Source: Vallitaleaceae bacterium 9-2 (GTDB lineage: Bacteria > Bacillota > Clostridia > Lachnospirales > Vallitaleaceae). Taken from it: a stretch of DNA of 64,000 nucleotides. The stretch is taken from NCBI GenBank assembly GCA_038396585.1, contig CP121691.1:2046001-2110000 (forward strand), written 5' to 3'. The stretch's first letter is position 1. Each line of letters starts with the position of its first letter. The position numbers and the translations under genes were made by a program. Under the pieces are notes generated by a model. It saw only the letters and a program-made list of their open reading frames with translations, did no database searches and was not told where the DNA came from. This document shows positions 9,408-16,918 of the stretch, one piece after another.

Positions 9408-10258
9408 CTCACATTTCCTAAGCTTACATAACTAAAATATTTTTTTGCCACTTCTTTTATTTTTAGCATTAATGCAATGTCTGTTGCCGGTTCATTATAA
9501 TGATATCTTGGGAAATATCGACTTACATGTAATTCAATATCCCCCACACGTTGATGGATTTGCTCAAAAAGTTTATCAAGCTGTTCAATATCATCGTTAA
9601 GCTTTGGAACGATAAGACAGGTAAGTTCAACATGAATCCCATATCCCTTTGCCAATTCAATCGTTTTTAATACAGGCGCCAAGCGTCCAGCACAAATACG
9701 TTGATATTGCTTATCATCATATGTTTTGATATCAATATTCATTGCATCAAGCAGTGGAGCCAATTGAATAAACGGCTCAGGGTTAATAAATCCATTGGTC
9801 ACCATAACATTACGGATTCCATGTTCTTTCGCACATTTGGCTGTTTCTATCATCCATTCGTAAAAGACTGTCGGTTCATTATATGTATAGGCAATACTTT
9901 TAAGGTCGTGGTCCATTGCACTATTAACAATATCTTCAGGTTTTATATATTGCTTTGGTATATTAAATTCTCTAGATATGTCGCAATTTTGACAAAACTC
10001 GCACTCCATGTTGCACCCATAGCTTCCTACAGAGAGAATCTCGCTCCCAGGAAAAAAATGATGCAACGGCTTCTTTTCAATAGGATCAATGGCAATTGCA
10101 CTTAGCTTTCCATAATTTAAACTATAAAGCTTTCCTTCAATATTTTTTCTAACTAAGCATCGCCCTGTATGCCCTTGTTTAAGTACACAATAATGTGGAC
10201 ACAATTGACACTGTAATTGTTGATTCTTCATTGTCGTATAATACATTGCTTCTCGCAT
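9404..10258 (-). CDS. AmmeMemoRadiSam system radical SAM enzyme
   Basis: This 284-residue radical SAM protein has the Fe-S motif CxxxCxxC at Cys82, Cys86 and Cys89 (GCNMECEFCQNC). An N-terminal cysteine cluster (Cys17, 20, 24, 34; CQLCPHYC...GRC) resembles that of pyruvate formate-lyase-activating-type members of this subfamily. AYTYNEPTVFYEW and the MNIDIKTYDD segment are typical of the AmmeMemoRadiSam enzyme. The ATG at 10258 follows AAGGAG. No pyruvate formate-lyase-type partner is nearby. The overlapping Memo-AMMECR1 fusion is the obvious partner, which is why I prefer this assignment to a PFL activase. Confidence 0.9.
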   Translation of the reverse strand: MREAMYYTTMKNQQLQCQLCPHYCVLKQGHTGRCLVRKNIEGKLYSLNYGKLSAIAIDPIEKKPLHHFFPGSEILSVGSYGCNMECEFCQNCDISREFNIPKQYIKPEDIVNSAMDHDLKSIAYTYNEPTVFYEWMIETAKCAKEHGIRNVMVTNGFINPEPFIQLAPLLDAMNIDIKTYDDKQYQRICAGRLAPVLKTIELAKGYGIHVELTCLIVPKLNDDIEQLDKLFEQIHQRVGDIELHVSRYFPRYHYNEPATDIALMLKIKEVAKKYFSYVSLGNVR

Positions 10259-10370
10259 TTTTGCTCCTTACTTTTTTCTTCGCAAACAAATTGTCCTAAC
10301 GCTCAAACCCTATTCTAACTTTATTATAGCACTCTGTGTTAGCACTGTCATAATTTTAATAGTTTTTTAA

Positions 10371-10399
10371 TTGAAGCCTCGGCTTTTTTAGCGTACAAT
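10371..10399 (+). promoter_or_regulatory. Promoter of the Bax inhibitor-1 family gene
   Basis: TTGAAG (10371-10376) and TACAAT (10394-10399) are separated by 17 bases, about 30 bases before the start codon. Confidence 0.65.
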
Positions 10400-10429
10400 G
10401 TAACATAACTACTTTAGGAGGGATACTTT

Positions 10430-11116
10430 ATGAACGATAATACATTAACAATACAAGGACTAAATGCTTTTTTATCCAAAGTTTTTATGTGGATGTTTTT
10501 TGGTCTGATGCTAACCGCACTGACCTCTTTAACTGTTGCTTCTTCACCTTTACTTCTTAGTTTGATTTTTTCAAACAGACTCATCTTTTTTGGGCTACTC
10601 ATTGGTGAATTTGCTCTAGTTATTGTTTTATCAAAAAACGCATTAAAATATAGTTATGGAAAAACCGTCGGATTATTTTTATTTTACTCATTCCTTAATG
10701 GTTTAACCCTATCTTCCATATTGCTTCTATATACTGGACAAAGTATTGCAACCGCATTTATGATTGCAAGTGTCGTATTTGGAGTAATGGCTCTATATGG
10801 TTATGTCACCAAAACAGATTTGACACCATTTCGCTCATTTTTAATGGTTGGTGTTATTGGAATTATTGTGCTGACTGTAATTAATATCTTTTTAGGTAAT
10901 GGAACATTATTTTATTTGATTAATTTAGCCGGTGTTGTCATCTTTGCCGGTCTAACTGCATATGATTTACAAAAAATGAAGTCCTTATATGCATACAGCG
11001 TCAACAACACTCAAGTTGCTTCTGGTAATATTGCTGTAACCGGTGCACTGACACTATATTTAGATTTCATCAACTTGTTCTTATTTATCTTACGCCTGTC
11101 CGGCAAGCAAAGATAG
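10430..11116 (+). CDS. Bax inhibitor-1/YccA family membrane protein
   Basis: This 228-residue protein has seven or so hydrophobic helices and the BI-1/YccA pattern: an N-terminal NAFLSKVFMWMFFGLMLTA helix, a central FYSFLNGLTLSSILL helix, and the AGLTAYDLQKMK segment before the last helix. Bacterial members such as YetJ of Bacillus behave as pH-sensitive Ca2+ leak channels, so a role in calcium balance is plausible but not shown here. The ATG at 10430 follows GGAGGGA and the gene has its own promoter and terminator. Confidence 0.85.
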   Translation: MNDNTLTIQGLNAFLSKVFMWMFFGLMLTALTSLTVASSPLLLSLIFSNRLIFFGLLIGEFALVIVLSKNALKYSYGKTVGLFLFYSFLNGLTLSSILLLYTGQSIATAFMIASVVFGVMALYGYVTKTDLTPFRSFLMVGVIGIIVLTVINIFLGNGTLFYLINLAGVVIFAGLTAYDLQKMKSLYAYSVNNTQVASGNIAVTGALTLYLDFINLFLFILRLSGKQR

Positions 11117-11160
11117 CTTATTATTAAGCTTCTTTATATATATATTTCATTATACCCCTT

Positions 11161-11200
11161 TTAAAGCCATATAACTTGTTATATGGCTTTAAATTATTTT
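11161..11200 (+). terminator. Terminator after the Bax inhibitor-1 gene
   Basis: AAAGCCATATAAC (11163-11175) pairs with GTTATATGGCTTT (11178-11190), followed by AAATTATTTT. It separates the membrane protein gene from the carboxypeptidase gene. Confidence 0.6.
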
Positions 11201-11257
11201 CGTATATTGTTTTCGTCGAAAAAAACCTTTATACTATTAATAAAGGGGGATGTATCT

Positions 11258-12547
11258 ATGAACATATCAAAAAAATTATCGTTTATTTTTATCTTTATTT
11301 TTCCATTCGTTTTTTCGTTCTCAACGGGTGTCTGCGCCCAAGCTGAGCTTGTCCAACTATCGAACGGAGAATCCATGTCGTCTCAGGACCTTTTTTCACT
11401 GGCTGTTGCACTAGAAAAAAAATATCCCACTCTTATATATGTTGATATTATCGGCTATTCTGTCGATCAAAAGCCTCTCTATTCCATCATCATGACCGCA
11501 GATGTTGATACACTTCGTCGCCAAAAAGATTTTAACATATTACGTCAACACTACTTTGTCGAAGCCGGAACCCATGCCCGCGAAACTGTAAATCCTCTCA
11601 TTGTCATGAAGCAAATTGAAGACTACGCTATTGATTACCATCAGGAAAACCATATTCAAGAATTTTCCCTTTCGCAAATGCTTGAAGAGGTCGCTATCCA
11701 TTTTTTACCATTAACAAATCCTGATGGTTTTGACCTGGTAAAGTTTGGTGAAGCATCAGTTCAGACCCAACATGGACGCAAACTATTATTATCGGTTGGC
11801 GATGACCACTACACCAACTTCAAATCCGGTATCTCTGGAGTGGACCATAATAGAAACTATCCCCAACACTACTTTGACATGGATGAAAATATCTGGAAAA
11901 ACATTTGGCAATTAAATATAAGCAATTTACATGCAACGTCGCCATCTGCAGAATTTTATCCCGGACCGCACCCCGCATCCGAACCCGAAGTCAAAACTGT
12001 TATGAACTATATCTTGCGTTATGATTTTCGCAACTATATAAGTTTTCACTCAAGAGGCAATGTTCTCTATTGGAATAAATACTTTGCCCCCGATTACTAC
12101 AATCAGCGAAGTAAAACATTAGCTCAAACCATTCAAATCGCAAATGGCTATGAACTCATGGATGAAGATAACGGATTAGGCAGCGGCTATTTGAGTGATT
12201 TTACGTCAAGCGAAACACTAAAGCCACTGATTACTGTCGAAACACTCCCTATCTCTACCGATTTACCAACACAAGCGCATCTCTACCCAACTGCCTATGA
12301 AGCTAATCGTCTTGTCCCATTGTATGCCATTAGCGAAGGACAAAAAACAGGGTACTTCCCCTATCGATTATATGTGGATGATGTCTATGTCCGTGACTTT
12401 GAAAATCTAACTTACGCTAACGCCATCGCGCAAAAATATAATGGTAAAATTGTTGAAGGCGATGCTACACCTTCCATGTTTTTAAATAAAAAGAAAAGAA
12501 CTCATAGTATCTATGAGTTCTTGATAAAACACTTACCATTAATATGA
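11258..12547 (+). CDS. Secreted M14-family zinc carboxypeptidase
   Basis: I start this at the ATG at 11258, preceded by AAAGGGGGA, which gives a 429-residue protein with a clear signal peptide (MNISKKLSFIFIFIFPFVF, predicted cleavage after CAQA). Zinc ligands of the M14 family are visible: HARE (His106, Glu109) and a later SFHSRG histidine. NPDGFD, DHNRNYP and the catalytic glutamate in PLITVETLP also fit. The enzyme should trim peptides or wall-derived peptides outside the cell. Its last 17 or so codons form the terminator hairpin of the convergent rnpB gene, so the C-terminal tail is probably dictated by RNA structure and not by catalysis. Confidence 0.85.
   Translation: MNISKKLSFIFIFIFPFVFSFSTGVCAQAELVQLSNGESMSSQDLFSLAVALEKKYPTLIYVDIIGYSVDQKPLYSIIMTADVDTLRRQKDFNILRQHYFVEAGTHARETVNPLIVMKQIEDYAIDYHQENHIQEFSLSQMLEEVAIHFLPLTNPDGFDLVKFGEASVQTQHGRKLLLSVGDDHYTNFKSGISGVDHNRNYPQHYFDMDENIWKNIWQLNISNLHATSPSAEFYPGPHPASEPEVKTVMNYILRYDFRNYISFHSRGNVLYWNKYFAPDYYNQRSKTLAQTIQIANGYELMDEDNGLGSGYLSDFTSSETLKPLITVETLPISTDLPTQAHLYPTAYEANRLVPLYAISEGQKTGYFPYRLYVDDVYVRDFENLTYANAIAQKYNGKIVEGDATPSMFLNKKKRTHSIYEFLIKHLPLI
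12484..12522 (-). terminator. Terminator of rnpB, inside the carboxypeptidase coding end
   Basis: Read on the minus strand, AAGAACTCATAG and its complement (12496-12507 and 12511-12522) form a 12-bp stem with a 3-base loop, followed by a T-rich run (12484-12496). On the plus strand no T run follows, so it serves rnpB. Confidence 0.75.
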
Positions 12548-12872
12548 CCAAGCCGATAAGCCGAGTTCTGTCGTGAACGATCATCTATCTAGCCCTATTG
12601 TCACCAATAGGATCAAGCGACCAACCAAGAACACAGCGGGCAGCTGTTAACTTTCGTTTGTTCTTTACGGTCTTGCTCCAAGTGGGGTTTACATTTGCCC
12701 TGTTTGTTACCAAACAAGCGGTGAGCTCTTACCTCGCCTTTCCACCCTTACCTTACGGCGGTTTATTTCTGTTGCACTATCCTTAGAGTCGCCTCCACCA
12801 GACGTTATCTGGCACCCTGCCCTATGGAGCTCGGACTTTCCTCACCTTGCGGCGCGATCGTCTAGCTTAGTC
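12546..12872 (-). ncRNA. rnpB: RNase P RNA
   Basis: The minus strand carries the conserved RNase P RNA core: GAGGAAAGTCCGAGCTCC near the 5' end, AAAGGCGAGGTAAGAGCTCACC in the middle (seen at about 12725-12760), and GACAGAACTCGGCTTATCGG near the 3' end. The P1 helix closes the molecule: GACTAAGC (12865-12872) pairs with GCTTGGTC (12546-12553) over eight base pairs including one G-U, which sets the ends given here. The length of about 327 is somewhat shorter than many bacterial homologues. It processes the 5' ends of precursor tRNAs. A promoter lies upstream and a terminator downstream. Confidence 0.95.
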
Positions 12873-12888
12873 ATAATGTAGTTTTTTA

Positions 12889-13818
12889 TTAATTGGTGAG
12901 CCGCTTATAAAAAGACGGCTCGTTTATTATATATACAATTGCTAATATAATCAAGTACAAAATAAATGGAAATGGAATTAAATAGGATAACGACTCTTGG
13001 AAAAAAAGTCCGTCACGCATCATAAATACAAGAATACTATTTGCAAGTACTATCATACATACACCAATGATTTTACTTCGCCTCTTATAATTAAGCCAAC
13101 GCCACTGTCGAAGAAACAGCACTATGGATAACACTACCGTAACCGCAAACAATGCCATCCATCCATTTTGTATTGCAACACAATAAAGATGTATTAAAAG
13201 CACCACTTCATACGTAAAATTCCAATATCGACTTTGTCCCAATGTCGTATAATTCAAACTATTTTGAACTAAGATTAGAAATACATATATAAAAGCAAAA
13301 ACAGGTAATCCCTTGGAAAGCCCTATGGAATTCCACAAAATATTAATCATTAGCCAATTCAGTGCAAACCCGATGTATTGATTCATCGCTTTTTTTGACT
13401 GATTGACTTTTTTATGTAAATTCAATGAGATCAAATTGTGCGTATTATTTTCCTGATAAAGAATGTATACCACCATAAGAAGAACGATGAGGAGTGTTTG
13501 CCAATCATCCGTCTTCTCATAAAGCCCCATTCCCCATAAAACGTTGACTCCAATATATAAAAAAGTGAATCCAAATGTAACACCCAGCGCCACTTGATGC
13601 ATAAACTGTAGGCGGTTTTTCATCCGTTGCCTTGTTACTGCAAATCGATAAAAAATCCACCAAATAGTGGTTTGGTGACTCACAAGAGCCACTGCTCCAA
13701 AAATAAACAAGAGCAAACCCATATCCTTTAATGCCAGCACATGCAACAATAGATAGATGATTAAACTTGACACTGAAATAACAATTCCCAATAGAGAAAG
13801 TTTATTTTTTAATAGCAT
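12889..13818 (-). CDS. Polytopic membrane protein of unknown function
   Basis: This 309-residue protein has about nine to ten hydrophobic helices joined by short basic loops. The first (LLGIVISVSSLIIYLLLHVL) starts near residue 8 and the last (FPFILYLIILAIVYII) ends near residue 298. I recognise no family motif. It starts 21 bases after lepB, with GAAGAGAG upstream of the ATG at 13818, and closes the queA-lepB operon. The rnpB promoter lies in its last codons. It could be an uncharacterised sensor or transporter; nothing visible decides this. Confidence 0.8.
   Translation of the reverse strand: MLLKNKLSLLGIVISVSSLIIYLLLHVLALKDMGLLLFIFGAVALVSHQTTIWWIFYRFAVTRQRMKNRLQFMHQVALGVTFGFTFLYIGVNVLWGMGLYEKTDDWQTLLIVLLMVVYILYQENNTHNLISLNLHKKVNQSKKAMNQYIGFALNWLMINILWNSIGLSKGLPVFAFIYVFLILVQNSLNYTTLGQSRYWNFTYEVVLLIHLYCVAIQNGWMALFAVTVVLSIVLFLRQWRWLNYKRRSKIIGVCMIVLANSILVFMMRDGLFFQESLSYLIPFPFILYLIILAIVYIINEPSFYKRLTN
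12926..12954 (-). promoter_or_regulatory. rnpB promoter
   Basis: On the minus strand TTGATT (12949-12954) and TATAAT (12926-12931) are 17 bases apart. The site lies within the last codons of the upstream membrane protein gene. Transcription should start near 12919, giving a leader of about 47 bases with a GAGCC/GGCTC hairpin before the mature RNA. Confidence 0.7.
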
Positions 13819-13839
13819 ATTCTCTCTTCTTTCTGTGCT

Positions 13840-14445
13840 TTATTTTAATAGTCCCATTTTGTTGAGCGGCCAGAAGCGAAACATTACACGTCCTTCAATC
13901 TTTTCGATAGGAACACTTCCAAAATCTCGACTGTCTAAGCTTACTGTTCTATTATCCCCTAATACAAAATAATGATCTTCTTCAACCAGCAAAGGATAAT
14001 CCAAACTTTTTGCATTTGTAGGTACAGATAAATATTCCTCTTCCAGACGTTGTCCATTCACAAATACATAGCCATCTTCTATATTGATTTCGTCGCCTGG
14101 CAGCCCGATAACCCGTTTAACTAAGCGTAAATGTCCGTCTTTTTGGCGAATTTTTGACAGCATATCTTCATATAATCGTTTAATTCTTGCTGGAATTGTA
14201 TTTTTGACTTCAAGCTCGTCAATAAACACAATAATATCCCCACGCTTTGGCTCGCCAAAACTATACGACAAACGCTCAACAACGAGTTGATCATTTTCCA
14301 TGAGTGTCGTCTCCATGGATGATTGTCTAACTTCCGATAAACTAAACACAAACACATTAAGAAAGTTTGTAATTAGCAATGCAATAATGATAATTTTTAC
14401 ATATTCCAATACTTCTGCCATTATTTTTTTCATTTTATACCTCAT
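13840..14445 (-). CDS. lepB: Signal peptidase I
   Basis: This 201-residue type I signal peptidase removes signal peptides from exported proteins at the outer face of the membrane. It has one N-terminal membrane anchor (about residues 15-35), the nucleophile Ser43 in SSMETTLM and the general base Lys110 in [13 protein letters not shown]. The GDNR...[11 protein letters not shown] box follows at about 165-185. The usual Pro of the SMxPTL motif is Thr. The start overlaps queA by 4 bases. A second in-frame ATG four codons later (14433) has a nearer AGG ribosome site and could be the real start. Confidence 0.93.
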   Translation of the reverse strand: MRYKMKKIMAEVLEYVKIIIIALLITNFLNVFVFSLSEVRQSSMETTLMENDQLVVERLSYSFGEPKRGDIIVFIDELEVKNTIPARIKRLYEDMLSKIRQKDGHLRLVKRVIGLPGDEINIEDGYVFVNGQRLEEEYLSVPTNAKSLDYPLLVEEDHYFVLGDNRTVSLDSRDFGSVPIEKIEGRVMFRFWPLNKMGLLK

Positions 14446-15467
14446 TTTATAATCATCGCATCTCCAAAGCTGAAGAAACGATATTTTTCATGTATAGCTT
14501 CTTGATATGCCTTTAAGACATAGTCTTTTCCGGCAAGTGCAGAGACCAACATGATTAGTGTTGATTCCGGCAAGTGAAAATTGGTGATGAGACCGTCGAT
14601 GATTTTAAATGTATACCCCGGATATATAAAAATATCCGTCCACATTGATCTTGCTTCTATCCGTCCATGTTCATCGCTTAAGGACTCCAAAGTTCGAAGA
14701 CTTGTTGTCCCCACCGCAAATACTTTCTTTCCATTTTCCTTAGTCGAATTAATCACTTGAGCGTCTTCTTCTTTAATATAGCAATATTCAGAGTGCATTT
14801 CATGGTCTAGGATATTATCCACTTTGACCGGACGAAATGTTCCCAAACCAACATGCAGTGTCACATACGCAATATGCACACCTTTTTGTTTAATTGCATC
14901 CAAATATTCATTAGTAAAATGCAAGCCTGCCGTAGGTGCTGCTGCCGAACCGGTATGCTTTGAAAAAACTGTTTGATAGCGCTCTTGATCATCGAGCTCT
15001 TTTTTTATGTAGGGTGGCAAGGGCATCGTTCCCAATCGATCTAGAACTTCCTCAAAGATGCCTTCGAACTCAAATTTGACAATACGGTTACCGCCAGGAG
15101 CCACCTCTTGGACAACCGCCTTTAGCATACCACCACCAAAAGTTATCCGTGCACCAACCTTTGCCTTTTTTCCTGGTTTTACGAGCACTTCCCATTCATT
15201 ATTATTTTTTCTATTTAATAATAAAAACTCGACTTTACCTCCCGTATCTGCCTTTTCTCCAATAAGCCTTGCCGGAAGTACACGCGTATTGTTAAGAACC
15301 AAACAATCGCCTTCATTTAAATAATCTATTAAATCCCGAAACTTCTTATGTTCAATTGTCTTTTTTTCTTGGTCAAGAACCATCAGTCTAGATGCCGTTC
15401 GCTCCTTCAAAGGCTCTTGAGCAATCAAGTGCTCCGGCAAGTCAAAATAAAATTCGTTTACGTTCAT
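14442..15467 (-). CDS. queA: S-adenosylmethionine:tRNA ribosyltransferase-isomerase
   Basis: This 341-residue enzyme transfers and isomerises the ribosyl part of SAM onto preQ1 at tRNA position 34, making epoxyqueuosine. The sequence matches QueA from end to end: [14 protein letters not shown] at the start, [13 protein letters not shown], the PTAGLHFT motif and the [14 protein letters not shown] and [16 protein letters not shown] motifs. The ATG at 15467 follows AAAGGAG. No other queuosine gene is adjacent. Its linkage here is with lepB, which it overlaps. Confidence 0.95.
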   Translation of the reverse strand: MNVNEFYFDLPEHLIAQEPLKERTASRLMVLDQEKKTIEHKKFRDLIDYLNEGDCLVLNNTRVLPARLIGEKADTGGKVEFLLLNRKNNNEWEVLVKPGKKAKVGARITFGGGMLKAVVQEVAPGGNRIVKFEFEGIFEEVLDRLGTMPLPPYIKKELDDQERYQTVFSKHTGSAAAPTAGLHFTNEYLDAIKQKGVHIAYVTLHVGLGTFRPVKVDNILDHEMHSEYCYIKEEDAQVINSTKENGKKVFAVGTTSLRTLESLSDEHGRIEARSMWTDIFIYPGYTFKIIDGLITNFHLPESTLIMLVSALAGKDYVLKAYQEAIHEKYRFFSFGDAMIIK

Positions 15468-15491
15468 ATGTTACTCCTTTCAGCAAACTTT

Positions 15492-15520
15492 ATTGTACCA
15501 CTTTTCAGAAAAAGTTTCTA
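15492..15520 (-). promoter_or_regulatory. Candidate queA promoter
   Basis: On the minus strand TAGAAA (15515-15520) and TACAAT (15492-15497) are 17 bases apart, about 25 bases before the start. The spacer holds an inverted repeat (CTTTT...GAAAAG) resembling one upstream of gltB. Confidence 0.45.
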
Positions 15521-15631
15521 CACTGAAAGTATAAAATACTATACAATTCAATTATTTTCATGTAAACTATAGTATATAAATTAATATTCGTTCTCTATTA
15601 ACCGGTTTTAAGAAAATAAGGAGTGATTAAT

Positions 15632-16879
15632 ATGTATACTCTTTCTCATCTGATTTCTAATAACAAACTGGATCTTGGCGCCCTATACGAAATCATGAAA
15701 TCTGCCCACTACAGTTTTGGGATTTCAATAAGCTTGTTCAATCAACAAAAAAAGCAATTGAAGACTTATGGCACAGGGCACGAGCTGTTCGCCCAATATT
15801 CAGATATATATACTGAATATATGACCTATATGGATCAAAACCTTCCCCTTTCAACCACTCCTATTTTATTTAAATCAAGTTATGGCGTACATTACTTAAG
15901 CTTTCCTCTAATACATAACAATAATTTTTATGGTTTCATTGCACTGGGTCCATTTTTAGAATCTACATTGTCCGAACATCAGCTTAATCAAATCATACAA
16001 TCTAAGGACTTAGCCCTAAGCGAGCGCCATCGTTTCAAAGGCATTTTTTCCAAAATTCCAACCCTCTCAAAAACCCATCTATTTCATATAGAAAAGACAT
16101 TCATTACACTTCTTGAATCTAACCACTCCCCAAAGACCTCAACAGTAAAACCCGACAGCGAAAACACTGACCAAGCACGTATGACACCTATGCTTGATAC
16201 ACATTCCAAAGATACTTTGTCAAACTTTTTGAATTTTGACTTTGAATTATTGTTTTTGGACAAAGTAGGCAACGGCGACGTCGAACAGGTTTTTGCATTG
16301 TATTATGAACACCTTCGCCCTGCTTTTTCTGATTATTCAACAACAGGATTTATAGATAACCAGTTTAACGCGATCATCCTTAACACATTACTTTCCAGAA
16401 AGGTAATTCAGTCAAGTGTGGACGCCGATTATGCCATTGAGTTATCTCACCAGTTTATTGAGGCTATTAAATCATCTAAAACCTCCCAAGAATTAATGAC
16501 GGTGGTAGAAGATATGATTAGCAAGTATACAAACAGCGTCTTACATATTGATTCAATTAATCATGTGGGCGTCATAAAAAAAGCTTCAAAATATGTGCAT
16601 AATCATCTTTCAGAGGCTATTCGTTTACAAGAAGTTGCTGACTATATCGGTTTATCGCCAAATTACTTTTCTTCTTTATTTAAAAAAGAAATGAACCTTG
16701 CCTTTGCCGATTATGTAAATCATATACGTATTAAAGAAAGCCAATACTTATTAAAAACAACCGATCAATCTATTTTAGATATTGCTTTAGCTGTTGGATT
16801 TAATAATCAAAACTATTTTACAACCATCTTTAAAAAAGTTACAGGAATTACACCAAAGCAATATCGTATCAAAACATAA
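15632..16879 (+). CDS. AraC-family transcriptional regulator
   Basis: I start this at the ATG at 15632, eight bases after AAGGAG, giving 415 residues; a GTG nine bases earlier is less likely. The C-terminal 100 residues are an AraC-type double helix-turn-helix: LQEVADYIGLSPNYFSSLFK for the first and SILDIALAVGFNNQNYFTTIFKK for the second, ending in TGITPKQYR. The N-terminal half (about residues 1-160) has a sensor-like mix of strands and helices that I cannot assign. A middle helical part (about 195-310) resembles those found between sensor and DNA-binding domains. No target operon is evident: it diverges from queA-lepB and converges on pheT. Confidence 0.9.
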   Translation: MYTLSHLISNNKLDLGALYEIMKSAHYSFGISISLFNQQKKQLKTYGTGHELFAQYSDIYTEYMTYMDQNLPLSTTPILFKSSYGVHYLSFPLIHNNNFYGFIALGPFLESTLSEHQLNQIIQSKDLALSERHRFKGIFSKIPTLSKTHLFHIEKTFITLLESNHSPKTSTVKPDSENTDQARMTPMLDTHSKDTLSNFLNFDFELLFLDKVGNGDVEQVFALYYEHLRPAFSDYSTTGFIDNQFNAIILNTLLSRKVIQSSVDADYAIELSHQFIEAIKSSKTSQELMTVVEDMISKYTNSVLHIDSINHVGVIKKASKYVHNHLSEAIRLQEVADYIGLSPNYFSSLFKKEMNLAFADYVNHIRIKESQYLLKTTDQSILDIALAVGFNNQNYFTTIFKKVTGITPKQYRIKT

Positions 16880-16880
16880 T

Positions 16881-16918
16881 AAAGAGCAAAGCGACAACGT
16901 CGCTTTGCTCTTTATGTT
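16881..16918. terminator. Bidirectional terminator between the AraC gene and pheT
   Basis: AAAGAGCAAAGCGAC (16881-16895) pairs perfectly with GTCGCTTTGCTCTTT (16899-16913) around AAC. Both strands have A or T tracts in the stem base, so it can serve both convergent genes. Confidence 0.85.

Noticed and set aside
9404-10258. Pyruvate formate-lyase activating enzyme
   Set aside because: The radical SAM protein has the N-terminal cysteine cluster and context of the AmmeMemoRadiSam family, and no pyruvate formate-lyase is nearby.
12598-12786. A 62-codon open frame on the plus strand
   Set aside because: It lies wholly within the antisense of the RNase P RNA, has no ribosome site and a low-complexity, random-looking product.
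12897-12922. GAGCC/GGCTC hairpin near the end of the membrane protein gene as a terminator
   Set aside because: No T run follows it on either strand within a suitable distance. It lies between the rnpB promoter and the mature RNA, so it is better read as part of the rnpB leader.
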